A stretch of 64,000 bases of DNA from the NCBI GenBank assembly GCA_030144725.1, contig JASKMD010000006.1, forward strand, positions 9,209,256 to 9,273,255, written 5' to 3'. Shown here piece after piece: positions 47,968 to 62,087 of the stretch. Position 1 is the first letter of the stretch; the number at the start of each line of letters is the position of its first letter. This stretch comes from Haematococcus lacustris. Lineage: Eukaryota; Chlorophyta; Chlorophyceae; Chlamydomonadales; Haematococcaceae. The notes beneath the pieces were generated by a model. The model was not told the DNA's origin and made no database searches. It worked only from the letters and a program-made list of their open reading frames with translations. The translations under genes were made by a program, and so were the position numbers.

Positions 47968-49777
47968 TCAGCTGAAGAAGGTCATCTTGCCCAACAGGCC
48001 AGCGATGGCAGTCCAGCGGAGAGGCACCAGCCAGGGCATGATAGTGTCGGTCACCAGAACCTGCAGCCAATGTGCACAAATACAAATGTGGCATGCAGCT
48101 GCACCATTGCATTGCACCCACCAGCACTGACACTGGCGACATTGGTCTGTGCATGCATGCAACACCAACACCATGTGCTGGTGGCAAGATTTCATGCAGC
48201 TGGCATCACAGATGTGGCTTTGCATGGCAGCAGCCTTGCGCATGACAGGCAACAGTGCAGGCACTGTGGAAGGCAGCTCTGCAGGCAAGAGCTATGCGCA
48301 GTACAGGCCCAAGACCCGACAGACCCAACCCACCTTGGTGACTGTCCAGCTGGCCCTCATCCACGTGCACAGGAAGCACAGGGGCCACAGCAGCGGGGTC
48401 AGCACAGTGAAGAAGGAGCAGGCAATCTTCTTGGCCTCGAACAGGAATGCCAGGATGCCGCCCACTGGGATAGCGAGAGGAGCCACCACCAGGTACTGCA
48501 CACGAGCAGCAGCAGCAGCAGCACATGTGGAGTGAACTAGCATGGCAGCAACAGCAACATGGTTGCAGGGGGACTGAGTCACGATGCTCCATGCAGGCTC
48601 GATGCAAGCTGCTGTTTGCGTGCACGCTGACAGCACCGAGTCTGAAGTAGTAAGGATGGGCTCATGCGTTGTGGTGGACACGGCTGCTTTGCCAGCTGGA
48701 CACCATCAGCACAGGCAGATGGCATGTACATGATCCCAATGCTGCATGATGTATATATGGTTGGCAACCTGCCAACTGCCAAGTGGAGGATGTGACTACT
48801 TCAACAGCACTGCGCTGATGAGGTGGCACGGCTGCAGTAGCTCTGGGCCACAGCCCTGCGCCGCTGGCACGCCTGCTTTGCCATGCTGACATGCAACACC
48901 CAGGTGGCCTGCTCCCACACACCAGAGGGAAGAACAGCACGATGCTGAGGTGCTTGATGATGATGCACACTGGCACGATGATGGGCGAGAACAGCAGGCC
49001 CATGATCGCGTACATGATGGTGAGCGGGATGGTGGCCAGCGTCACCAGGTACAGCACCGGCAGCATCCTGCGGTCAGGGCGGCAGCGCGGAGCAGGCACC
49101 TCAGGCGGCTGAGGCCCTTGCGCGCACCACGCGATGCTCGTGCATCATGACGGTCTAGCGTCGTGTCGCGTCCTGTGCCGCGGCAGCCATATGTAGCGCG
49201 TGGTTACTTCACGCAGCTGACATGCCGCCTGCATTCCAGCTGCCAGTGCCTGCGCTGCGCTGACTTGCGAGCAGGGTACCTACAGCGGGGTGAGCGACTC
49301 CAGAGGCATCTTGCTGATTTGCTTGAACGGAGGTGGTAGTACGGCGAGAGCAAGGAATGGTCTGGTGGGACGGAGAGCTGCACAAGCTTACGAGGGGGAC
49401 AGGTGTGAGCTGTGTGAGGCCAGGGCGGTTTGAGCACGTGCGATAGTGAGCGTGTGACGCCGGCAACTGCCTGCGAGGGTGACACGACACGACAGCCTTC
49501 CAGCCACGTCGCAGCAGCGGCGCAATTGTGAATGCAGCCAGTGCAGCTCGTGACACACCAACGCGACTGACCGCGGTGACCAGCTCATCTCCAGCATTCG
49601 GGGCCTCGACACGCAGGTCCACAGGGTCGTGGTCATCACTGCAATGCTAGCAGCAATGTGCGGCAAGCTGGGCGGGGCAACGCGCATGGGTTTGTAGAGA
49701 ACTGTGGACAGTTGCCTGGTCTGCGCCGCCAGCTCGGCGATGTCACATGTCAGGGCTAGTGCCACTAGTTGCCAAAG
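47968..49777 (-). CDS. Membrane protein gene, array copy 2
   Basis: Exons as in copy 1, shifted by 3,089. Coding differences are few; the clearest is Ser to Cys in the second hydrophobic segment (IIVPVCIII). All splice sites and the stop are kept. Confidence 0.6.
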
Positions 49778-51047
49778 CTGCGTGCGCTACATCCCTGAGC
49801 AGTATGCAGGTTTGCATGGCTGCGTCCCCACATCTCCCACTAACACCCTAGCCAGCATGCTGAGCAGCTGAAGCTGGCTTGGCGTTTAGGGTGGCAGCGG
49901 TAGCAGCAGCAGCAACAGATATGGCAGCAGCAATGGCAGCGGCGGCGACACAAGAAGCCCGACTAATGATGACTAAATCTCAGTTACTTCAGCCTTCTTG
50001 ATCCTCAGGGACCACGCTGACAGGCAGCACTGGGGTGAAGCAGCACACCCCTCCATGGCAGCATGTGCATCGACTGGATGCACTCAGCTGAACCACAGTC
50101 AAACTAGCTGTCCTTGTCCGCAAAGGCTGCATGCTATAACCTAGCCAGTGGTGTGCATTAGACTGACAGTGAAAGGTGGGGTGGAGCAACATCACTAGCA
50201 CCAGAATGTTTCAGCAGTTGCCATGTAGCAAGTACTTGGCAGCACCTTGAGAAGCATGGCCCCCTCCTGCTTGCCTAGAAGGGACAGGTGCGACCTTGCA
50301 TACGGCAAGAGGCCTGTGACAGCGTACTGCATACATGCCCACAAGTAGCAGGACGTGGCTGGCAGGTCCAGGTAGTCCCACATGCTGGCAGGAGTGCAGC
50401 GGCAAGCAAAAGAGCGTGCGTTGGGGACTGCACATGTTCAGGGTACGCAATGCACACAGACAGACTGAAGTGATGGGCAGGGTGGCTGCACCTGTGGCTG
50501 CTGCCACCAGCTGCATGACCTCATAGTGAATTGACAGCTCCCATGATAAGGCCGGGAGTGTTGGCCTGAAAGCTGCTGCTGCTGATCAACCCAACTAAAC
50601 CTGACCTGCATCAGTGAGTTTACCATGGTTACCTCTGCCAGATGGTTGAGTGAGAATGGCTGCTTGGAGATGTGTATGTGAGAACCCATATGTTCTGTTC
50701 ACCCCACTTTGGACATCTCCACCTTGCAGGTGACAAGGCGCAATACAGCAAGGACGGGGCGTGTTGTCGCACAGGTCATGCACACCATCACTGGCACTCA
50801 GCACCATCTGACTCAGCACTGGTTTACACGTGTTTATATCACTGCAACAAAGGGAATGTCAACGTCACATGGGTCACATCTCCTATCACTTCTACACGCT
50901 CTCTCTCTCCGTCGCACCCCTACTAGGCGCTCTATGTCCACGAACCAACGGCAACACCATCATATCTACAAACATTACACAGTTGTTCCACAACTGCTAG
51001 CAGGGCCACCGCAGCAGCTCAACCGCAGTAGCAAACTGTAGTCAGCT

Positions 51048-52857
51048 TCAGCTGAAGAAGGTCATCTTGCCCAACAGGCCAGCGATGGCAGTCCAGCGGA
51101 GAGGCACCAGCCAGGGCATGATAGTGTCGGTCACCAGAACCTGCAGCCAATGTGCACAAATACAAATGTGGCATGCAGCTGCACCATTGCATTGCACCCA
51201 CCAGCACTGACACTGGCGACATTGGTCTGTGCATGCATGCAACACCAACACCATGTGCTGGTGGCAAGATTTCATGCAGCTGGCATTACAGATGTGGCTT
51301 TGCATGGCAGCAGCCTTGCGCATGGAAGGCAACAGGGCAGGCACTGTGGAAGGCAGCTCTGCAGGCAGGAGCTATGCGCAGCACAGGCCCAAGACCCGAC
51401 AGACCCAACCCACCTTGGTGACTGTCCAGCTGGCCCTCATCCACGTGCACAGGAAGCACAGGGGCCACAGCAGCGGGGTCAGCACAGTGAAGAAGGAGCA
51501 GGCAATCTTCTTGGCCTCGAACAGGAATGCCAGGATGCCGCCCACTGGGATAGCGAGAGGAGCCACCACCAGGTACTGCACACGAGCAGCAGCAGCAGCA
51601 GCACATGTGGAGTGAACTAGCATGGCAGCAACAGCAACATGGTTGCAGGGGGACTGAGTCACGATGCTCCATGCAGGCTCGATGCAAGCTGCTGTTTGCG
51701 TGCACGCTGACAGCACCGAGTCTGAAGTAGTAAGGATGGGCTCATGCGTTGTGGTGGACACGGCTGCTTTGCCAGCTGGACACCATCAGCACAGGCAGAT
51801 GGCATGTACATGATCCCAATGCTGCATGATGTATATATGGTTGGCAACCTGCCAACTGCCAAGTGGAGGATGTGACTACTTCAACAGCACTGCGCTGATG
51901 AGGTGGCACGGCTGCAGTAGCTCTGGGCCACAGCCCTGCGCCGCTGGCACGCCTGCTTTGCCAGGCTGATGTGCAACACCCAGGTGCCCTGCTCCCACAC
52001 ACCAGAGGGAAGAACAGCACGATGCTGAGGTGCTTGATGATGATGGACACCGGCACGATGATGGGCGAGAACAGCAGGCCCATGATCGCGTACATGATGG
52101 TGAGCGGGATGGTGGCCAGCGTCACCAGGTACAGCACCGGCAGCATCCTGCGGTCAGGGCGGCAGCGCGGAGCAGGCACCTCAGGCGGCTGAGGCCCTTG
52201 CGCGCACCACGCGATGCTCGTGCATCATGACGGTCTAGCGTCGTGTCGCGTCCTGTGCCGCGGCAGCCATATGTAGCGCGTGGTTACTTCACGCAGCTGA
52301 CATGCCGCCTGCATTCCAGCTGCCAGTGCCTGCGCTGCGCTGACTTGCGAGCAGGGTACCTACAGCGGGGTGAGCGACTCCAGAGGCATCTTGCTGATTT
52401 GCTTGAACGGAGGTGGTAGTACGGCGAGAGCAAGGAATGGTCTGGTGGGACGGAGAGCTGCACAAGCTTACGAGGGGGACAGGTGTGAGCTGTGTGAGGC
52501 CAGGGCGGTTTGAGCACGTGCGATAGTGAGCGTGTGACGCCGGCAACTGCCTGCGAGGGTGACACGACACGACAGCCTTCCAGCCACGTCGCAGCAGTGG
52601 CGCAATTGTGAATGCAGCCAGTGCAGCTCGTGACACACCAACGCGACTGACCGCGGTGACCAGCTCATCTCCAGCATTCGGGGCCTCGACACGCAGGTCC
52701 ACAGGGTCGTGGTCATCACTGCAATGCTAGCAGCAATGTGCGGCAAGCTGGGCGGGGCAACGCGCATGGGTTTGTAGAGAACTGTGGACAGTTGCCTGGT
52801 CTGCGCCGCCAGCTCGGCGATGTCACATGTCAGGGCTAGTGCCACTAGTTGCCAAAG
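51048..52857 (-). CDS. Membrane protein gene, array copy 3
   Basis: Shifted by 3,080 from copy 2. The membrane segments match copy 1 (Ser version). Several substitutions fall in the last intron (51300-51400), where it resembles the seventh copy (GCATGGAAGGCAACAGGG), a hint of sequence exchange between distant units. Confidence 0.6.
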
Positions 52858-54127
52858 CTGCGTGCGCTACATCCCTGAGCAGTATGCAGGTTTGCATGGC
52901 TGCGTCCCCACATCTCCCACTAACACCCTAGCCAGCATGCTGAGCAGCTGAAGCTGGCTTGGCGTTTAGGGTGGCAGCGGTAGCAGCAGCAGCAACAGAT
53001 ATGGCAGCAGCAATGGCAGCGGCGGCGACACAAGAAGCCCGACTAATGATGACTAAATCTCAGTTACTTCAGCCTTCTTGATCCTCAGGGACCACGCTGA
53101 CAGGCAGCACTGGGGTGAAGCAGCACACCCCTCCATGGCAGCATGTGCATCGACTGGATGCACTCAGCTGAACCACAGTCAAACTAGCTGTCCTTGTCCG
53201 CAAAGGCTGCATGCTATAACCTAGCCAGTGGTGTGCATTAGACTGACAGTGAAAGGTGGGGTGGAGCAACATCACTAGCACCAGAATGTTTCAGCAGTTG
53301 CCATGTAGCAAGTACTTGGCAGCACCTTGAGAAGCATGGCCCCCTCCTGCTTGCCTAGAAGGGACAGGTGCGACCTTGCATACGGCAAGAGGCCTGTGAC
53401 AGCGTACTGCATACATGCCCACAAGTAGCAGGACGTGGCTGGCAGGTCCAGGTAGTCCCACATGCTGGCAGGAGTGCAGCGGCAAGCAAAAGAGCGTGCG
53501 TGGGGGACTGCACATGTTCAGGGTACGCAATGCACACAGACAGACTGAAGTGATGGGCAGGGTGGCTGCACCTGTGGCTGCTGCCACCAGCTGCATGACC
53601 GCATGGTGATTTGACAGCTCCCATGATAAGGCCGGGAGTGTTGGCCTGCAAGCTGCTGCTGCTGATCAACCCAACTAAACCTGACCTGAATCATTGAGTT
53701 TACCATGGTTTCCTCTGCCAGATGGTTGAGTGAGAATGGCTGCTTGGAGATGTGTATGTGAGAACCCATATGTTCTGTTCACCCCATTTTGGACATCTCC
53801 ACCTTGCAGGTGACAAGGCGCAATACAGCAAGGACGAGGCGTGTTGTCGCACAGGTCATGCACACCATCACTGGCACTCAGCACCATCTGACTCAGCACT
53901 GGTTTACACGTGTTTATATCACTGCAACAAAGGGAATGTCAACGTCACATGGGTCACGTCTCCTATCACTTCTACACGCTCACTCTCTCCGTCGCACCCC
54001 TACTAGGCGCTCTATGTCCACGAACCAACGGCAACACCGTCATATCTACAAACATTACACAGTTGTTCCACAACTGCTAGCAGGGCCACCGCAGCAGCTC
54101 AACCGCAGTAGCAAACTGTAGTCAGCT

Positions 54128-55935
54128 TCAGCTGAAGAAGGTCATCTTGCCCAACAGGCCAGCGATGGCAGTCCAGCGGAGAGGCACCAGCCAGGGCATG
54201 ATAGTGTCGGTCACCAGAACCTGCAGCCAATGTGCACAAATACAAATGTGGCATGCAGCTGCACCATTGCATTGCACCCACCAGCACTGACACTGGCGAC
54301 ATTGGTCTGTGCATGCATGCAACACCAACACCATGTGCTGGTGGCAAGATTTCATGCAGCTGGCATTACAGATGTGGCTTTGCATGGCAGCAGCCTTGCG
54401 CATGACAGGCAACAGTGCAGGCACTGTGGAAGGCAGCTCTGCAGGCAAGAGCTATGCGCAGCACAGGCCCAAGACCCGACAGACCCAACCCACCTTGGTG
54501 ACTGTCCAGCTGGCCCTCATCCACGTGCACAGGAAGCACAGGGGCCACAGCAGCGGGGTCAGCACAGTGAAGAAGGAGCAGGCAATCTTCTTGGCCTCGA
54601 ACAGGAATGCCAGGATGCCGCCCACTGGGATAGCGAGAGGAGCCACCACCAGGTACTGCACACGAGCAGCAGCAGCAGCAGCACATGTGGAGTGAACTAG
54701 CATGGCAGCAACAGCAACATGGTTGCAGGGGGACTGAGTCACGATGCTCCATGCAGGCTCGATGCAAGCTGCTGTTTGCGTGCACGCTGACAGCACCGAG
54801 TCTGAAGTAGTAAGGATGGGCTCATGCGTTGTGGTGGACACGGCTGCTTTGCCAGCTGGACACCATCAGCACAGGCAGATGGCATGTACATGATCCCAAT
54901 GCTGCATGATGTATATATGGTTGGCAACCTGCCAACTGCCAAGTGGAGGATGTGACTACTCCAACAGCACTGCGCTGATGAGGTGGCACGGCTGCAGTAG
55001 CTCTGGGCCACAGCCCTGCGCCGCTGGCACGCCTGCTTTGCCAGGCTGATGTGCAACACCCAGGTGCCCTGCTCCCACACACCAGAGGGAAGAACAGCAC
55101 GATGCTGAGGTGCTTGATAATGATGGACACCGGCACGATGATGGGCGAGAACAGCAGGCCCATGATCGCGTACATGATGGTGAGCGGGATGGTGGCCAGC
55201 GTCACCAGGTACAGCACCGGCAGCATCCTGCGGTCAGGGCGGCAGCGCGGAGCAGGCACCTCAGGCGGCTGAGGCCCTTGCGCGCACCACGCGATGCTCG
55301 TGCATCATGACGGTCTAGCGTCGTGTCGCGTCCTGTGCCGCGGCAGCCATATGTAGCGCGTGGTTACTTCACGCAGCTGACATGCCGCCTGCATTCCAGC
55401 TGCCAGTGCCTGCGCTGCGCTGACTTGCGAGCAGGGTACCTACAGCGGGGTGAGCGACTCCAGAGGCATCTTGCTGATTTGCTTGAACGGAGGTGGTAGT
55501 ACGGCGAGAGCAAGGAATGGTCTGGTGGGACGGAGAGCTGCACAAGCTTACGAGGGGGAGGTGTGAGCTGTGTGAGGCCAGGGCGGTTTGAGCACGTGCG
55601 ATAGTGAGCGTGTGACGCCGGCAACTGCCTGCGAGGGTGACACGACACGACAGCCTTCCAGCCACGTCGCAGCAGTGGCGCAATTGTGAATGCAGCCAGT
55701 GCAGCTCGTGACACACCAACGCGACTGACCGCGGTGACCAGCTCATCTCCAGCATTCGGGGCCTCGACACGCAGGTCCACAGGGTCGTGGTCATCACTGC
55801 AATGCTAGCAGCAATGTGCGGCAAGCTGGGCGGGGCAACGCGCATGGGTTTGTAGAGAACTGTGGACAGTTGCCTGGTCTGCGCCGCCAGCTCGGCGATG
55901 TCACATGTCAGGGCTAGTGCCACTAGTTGCCACAG
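54128..55935 (-). CDS. Membrane protein gene, array copy 4
   Basis: Shifted by 3,080 at the 3' end. It carries a synonymous ATC to ATT change in the Ile run of the third-last exon and a 2-base deletion in the intron before the PPPFKQISKM exon. Reading frames of the last exons are intact. Confidence 0.6.
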
Positions 55936-57203
55936 CTGCGTGCGCTACATCCCTGAGCAGTATGCAGGTTTGCATGGCTGCGTCCCCACATCTCCCACTA
56001 ACACCCTAGCCAGCATGCTGAGCAGCTGAAGCTGGCTTGGCGTTTAGGGTGGCAGCGGTAGCAGCAGCAGCAACAGATATGGCAGCAGCAATGGCAGCGG
56101 CGGCGACACAAGAAGCCCGACTAATGATGACTAAATCTCAGTTACTTCAGCCTTCTTGATCCTCAGGGACCACGCTGACAGGCAGCACTGGGGTGAAGCA
56201 GCACACCCCTCCATGGCAGCATGTGCATCGACTGGATGCACTCAGCTGAACCAGTCAAACTAGCTGTCCTTGTCCGCAAAGGCTGCATGCTATAACCTAG
56301 CCAGTGGTGTGCATTAGACTGACAGTGAAAGGTGGGGTGGAGCAACATCACTAGCACCAGAATGTTTCAGCAGTTGCCATGTAGCAAGTACTTGGCAGCA
56401 CCTTGAGAAGCATGGCCCCCTCCTGCTTGCCTAGAAGGGACAGGTGCGACCTTGCATACGGCAAGAGGCCTGTGACAGCGTACTGCATACATGCCCACAA
56501 GTAGCAGGACGTGGCTGGCAGGTCCAGGTAGTCCCACATGCTGGCAGGAGTGCAGCGGCAAGCAAAAGAGCATGCGTGGGGGACTGCACATGTTCAGGGT
56601 ACGCAATGCACACAGACAGACTGACGTGATGGGCAGGGTGGCTGCACCTGTGGCTGCTGCCACCAGCTGCATGACCGCATGGTGATTTGACAGCTCCCAT
56701 GATAAGGCCGGGAGTGTTGGCCTGACAGCTGCTGCTGCTGATCAACCTAACTAAACCTGACCTGCATCAGTGAGTTTACCATGGTTACCTCTGCCAGATG
56801 GTTGAGTGAGAATGGCTGCTTGGAGATGTGTATGTGAGAACCCATATGTTCTGTTCACCCCACTTTGGACATCTCCACCTTGCAGGTGACAAGGCGCAAT
56901 ACAGCAAGGACGGGGCGTGTTGTCGCACAGGTCATGCACACCATCACTGGCACTCAGCACCATCTGACTCAGCACTGGTTTACACGTGTTTATATCACTG
57001 CAACAAAGGGAATGTCAACGTCACATGGGTCACATCTCCTATCACTTCTACACGCTCTCTCTCTCCGTCGCACCCCTACTAGGCGCTCTATGTCCACGAA
57101 CCAACGGCAACACCATCATATCTACAAACATTACACAGTTGTTCCACAACTGCTAGCAGGGCCACCGCAGCAGCTCAACCGCAGTAGCAAACTGTAGTCA
57201 GCT

Positions 57204-59011
57204 TCAGCTGAAGAAGGTCATCTTGCCCAACAGGCCAGCGATGGCAGTCCAGCGGAGAGGCACCAGCCAGGGCATGATAGTGTCGGTCACCAGAACCTGC
57301 AGCCAATGTGCACAAATACAAATGTGGCATGCAGCTGCACCATTGCATTCCACCCACCAGCACTGACACTGGCGACATTGGTCTGTGCATGCATGCAACA
57401 CCAACACCATGTGCTGGTGGCAAGATTTCATGCAGCTGGCATCACAGATGTGGCTTTGCATGGCAGCAGCCTTGCGCATGACAGGCAACAGTGCAGGCAC
57501 TGTGGAAGGCAGCTCTGCAGGCAAGAGCTATGCGCAGCACAGGCCCAAGACCCGACAGACCCAACCCACCTTGGTGACTGTCCAGCTGGCCCTCATCCAC
57601 GTGCACAGGAAGCACAGGGGCCACAGCAGCGGGGTCAGCACAGTGAAGAAGGAGCAGGCAATCTTCTTGGCCTCGAACAGGAATGCCAGGATGCCGCCCA
57701 CTGGGATAGCGAGAGGAGCCACCACCAGGTACTGCACACGAGCAGCAGCAGCAGCAGCACATGTGGAGTGAACTAGCATGGCAGCAACAGCAACATGGTT
57801 GCAGGGGGACTGAGTCACGATGCTCCATGCAGGCTCGATGCAAGCTGCTGTTTGCGTGCACGCTGACAGCACCGAGTCTGAATTAGTAAGGATGGGCTCA
57901 TGCGTTGTGGTGGACACGGCTGCTTTGCCAGCTGGACACCATCAGCACAGGCAGATGGCATGTACATGATCCCAATGCTGCATGATGTATATACGGTTGG
58001 CAACCTGCCAACTGCCAAGTGGAGGATGTGACTACTTCAACAGCACTGCGCTGATGAGGTGGCACGGCTGCAGTAGCTCTGGGCCACAGCCCTGCGCCGC
58101 TGGCACGCCTGCTTTGCCAGGCTGATGTGCAACACCCAGGTGCCCTGCTCCCACACACCAGAGGGAAGAACAGCACGATGCTGAGGTGCTTGATGATGAT
58201 GGACACCGGCACGATGATGGGCGAGAACAGCAGGCCCATGATCGCGTACATGATGGTGAGCGGGATGGTGGCCAGCGTCACCAGGTACAGCACCGGCAGC
58301 ATCCTGCGGTCAGGGCGGCAGCGCGGAGCAGGCACCTCAGGCGGCTGAGGCCCTTGCGCGCACCACGCGATGCTCGTGCATCATGACGGTCTAGCGTCGT
58401 GTCGCGTCCTGTGCCGCGGCAGCCATATGTAGCGCGTGGTTACTTCACGCAGCTGACATGCCGCCTGCATTCCAGCTGCCAGTGCCTGCGCTGCGCTGAC
58501 TTGCGAGCAGGGTACCTACAGCGGGGTGAGCGACTCCAGAGGCATCTTGCTGATTTGCTTGAACGGAGGTGGTAGTACGGCGAGAGCAAGGAATGGTCTG
58601 GTGGGACGGAGAGCTGCACAAGCTTACGAGGGGGAGGTGTGAGCTGTGTGAGGCCAGGGCGGTTTGAGCACGTGCGATAGTGAGCGTGTGACGCCGGCAA
58701 CTGCCTGCGAGGGTGACACGACACGACAGCCTTCCAGCCACGTCGCAGCAGTGGCGCAATTGTGAATGCAGCCAGTGCAGCTCGTGACACACCAACGCGA
58801 CTGACCGCGGTGACCAGCTCATCTCCAGCATTCGGGGCCTCGACACGCAGGTCCACAGGGTCGTGGTCATCACTGCAATGCTAGCAGCAATGTGCGGCAA
58901 GCTGGGCGGGGCAACGCGCATGGGTTTGTAGAGAACTGTGGACAGTTGCCTGGTCTGCGCCGCCAGCTCGGCGATGTCACATGTCAGGGCTAGTGCCACT
59001 AGTTGCCAAAG
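57204..59011 (-). CDS. Membrane protein gene, array copy 5
   Basis: Shifted by 3,076. Shares the 2-base intron deletion of copy 4 and an additional CA deletion upstream of the gene (near 59329). The last three exons are the same as in copies 3 and 4. Confidence 0.6.
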
Positions 59012-60279
59012 CTGCGTGCGCTACATCCCTGAGCAGTATGCAGGTTTGCATGGCTGCGTCCCCACATCTCCCACTAACACCCTAGCCAGCATGCTGAGCA
59101 GCTGAAGCTGGCTTGGCGTTTAGGGTGGCAGCGGTAGCAGCAGCAGCAACAGATATGGCAGCAGCAATGGCAGCGGCGGCGACACAAGAAGCCCGACTAA
59201 TGATGACTAAATCTCAGTTACTTCAGCCTTCTTGATCCTCAGGGACCACGCTGACAGGCAGCACTGGGGTGAAGCAGCACACCCCTCCATGGCAGCATGT
59301 GCATCGACTGGATGCACTCAGCTGAACCAGTCAAACTAGCTGTCCTTGTCCGCAAAGGCTGCATGCTATAACCTAGCCAGTGGTGTGCATTAGACTGACA
59401 GTGAAAGGTGGGGTGGAGCAACATCACTAGCACCAGAATGTTTCAGCAGTTGCCATGTAGCAAGTACTTGGCAGCACCTTGAGAAGCATGGCCCCCTCCT
59501 GCTTGCCTAGAAGGGACAGGTGCGACCTTGCATACGGCAAGAGGCCTGTGACAGCGTACTGCATACATGCCCACAAGTAGCAGGACGTGGCTGGCAGGTC
59601 CAGGTAGTCCCACATGCTGGCAGGAGTGCAGCGGCAAGCAAAAGAGCGTGCGTGGGGGACTGCACATGTTCAGGGTACGCAATGCACACAGACAGACTGA
59701 CGTGATGGGCAGGGTGGCTGCACCTGTGGCTGCTGCCACCAGCTGCATGACCGCATGGTGATTTGACAGCTCCCATGATAAGGCCGGGAGTGTTGGCCTG
59801 CAAGCTGCTGCTGCTGATCAACCCAACTAAACCTGACCTGCATCAGTGAGTTTACCATGGTTACCTCTGCCAGATGGTTGAGTGAGAATGGCTGCTTGGA
59901 GATGTGTATGTGAGAACCCATATGTTCTGTTCACCCCACTTTGGACATCTCCACCTTGCAGGTGACAAGGCGCAATACAGCAAGGACGGGGCGTGTTGTC
60001 GCACAGGTCATGCACACCATCACTGGCACTCAGCACCATCTGACTCAGCACTGGTTTACACGTGTTTATATCACTGCAACAAAGGGAATGTCAACGTCAC
60101 ATGGGTCACATCTCCTATCACTTCTACACGCTCTCTCTCTCCGTCGCACCCCTACTAGGCGCTCTATGTCCACGAACCAACGGCAACACCATCATATCTA
60201 CAAACATTACACAGTTGTTCCACAACTGCTAGCAGGGCCACCGCAGCAGCTCAACCGCAGTAGCAAACTGTAGTCAGCT

Positions 60280-62087
60280 TCAGCTGAAGAAGGTCATCTT
60301 GCCCAACAGGCCAGCGATGGCAGTCCAGCGGAGAGGCACCAGCCAGGGCATGATAGTGTCGGTCACCAGAACCTGCAGCCAATGTGCACAAATACAAATG
60401 TGGCATGCAGCTGCACCATTGCATTGCACCCACCAGCACTGACACTGGCGACATTGGTCTGTGCATGCATGCAACACCAACACCATGTGCTGGTGGCAAG
60501 ATTTCATGCAGCTGGCATTACAGATGTGGCTTTGCATGGCAGCAGCCTTGCGCATGACAGGCAACAGTGCAGGCACTGTGGAAGGCAGCTCTGCAGGCAA
60601 GAGCTATGCGCAGCACAGGCCCAAGACCCGACAGACCCAACCCACCTTGGTGACTGTCCAGCTGGCCCTCATCCACGTGCACAGGAAGCACAGGGGCCAC
60701 AGCAGCGGGGTCAGCACAGTGAAGAAGGAGCAGGCAATCTTCTTGGCCTCGAACAGGAATGCCAGGATGCCGCCCACTGGGATAGCGAGAGGAGCCACCA
60801 CCAGGTACTGCACACGAGCAGCAGCAGCAGCAGCACATGTGGAGTGAACTAGCATGGCAGCAACAGCAACATGGTTGCAGGGGGACTGAGTCACGATGCT
60901 CCATGCAGGCTCGATGCAAGCTGCTGTTTGCGTGCACGCTGACAGCACCGAGTCTGAATTAGTAAGGATGGGCTCATGCGTTGTGGTGGACACGGCTGCT
61001 TTGCCAGCTGGACACCATCAGCACAGGCAGATGGCATGTACATGATCCCAATGCTGCATGATGTATATATGGTTGGCAACCTGCCAACTGCCAAGTGGAG
61101 GATGTGACTACTTCAACAGCACTGCACTGATGAGGTGGCACGGCTGCAGTAGCTCTGGGCCACAGCCCTGCGCCGCTGGCACGCCTGCTTTGCCAGGCTG
61201 ATGTGCAACACCCAGGTGCCCTGCTCCCACACACCAGAGGGAAGAACAGCACGATGCTGAGGTGCTTGATGATGATGGACACCGGCACGATGATGGGCGA
61301 GAACAGCAGGCCCATGATCGCGTACATGATGGTGAGCGGGATGGTGGCCAGCGTCACCAGGTACAGCACCGGCAGCATCCTGCGGTCAGGGCGGCAGCGC
61401 GGAGCAGGCACCTCAGGCGGCTGAGGCCCTTGCGCGCACCACGCGATGCTCGTGCATCATGACGGTCTAGCGTCGTGTCGCGTCCTGTGCCGCGGCAGCC
61501 ATATGTAGCGCGTGGTTACTTCACGCAGCTGACATGCCGCCTGCATTCCAGCTGCCAGTGCCTGCGCTGCGCTGATTTGCGAGCAGGGCACCTACAGCGG
61601 GGTGAGCGACTCCAGAGGCATCTTGCTGATTTGCTCGAACGGAGGTGGTAGTACGGCGAGAGCAAGGAATGATCTGATAGAACGGAGAGCTGCACAAGCT
61701 TACGAGGGGGAGGTGTGAGCTGTGTGAGGCCAGGGCGGTTTGAGCACGTGCGATAGTGAGCGTGTGACGCCGGCAACTGCCTGCGAGGGTGACACGACAC
61801 GACAGCCTTCCAGCCACGTCGCAGCAGTGGCGCAATTGTGAATGCAGCCAGTGCAGCTCGTGACACACCAACGCGACTGACCGCGGTGACCAGCTCATCT
61901 CCAGCATTCGGGGCCTCGACACGCAGGTCCACAGGGTCGTGGTCATCACTGCAATGCTAGCAGCAATGTGCGGCAAGCTGGGCGGGGCAACGCGCATGGG
62001 TTTGTAGAGAACTGTGGACAGTTGCCTGGTCTGCGCCGCCAGCTCGGCGATGTCACATGTCAGGGCTAGTGCCACTAGTTGCCAAAG
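60280..62087 (-). CDS. Membrane protein gene, array copy 6
   Basis: Shifted by 3,076. The 3' exons match copies 3-5. The exon near 61590-61685 has several changes (including Lys to Glu giving PPPFEQISK), marking the start of divergence toward the array's right side. Splice sites are kept. Confidence 0.6.
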
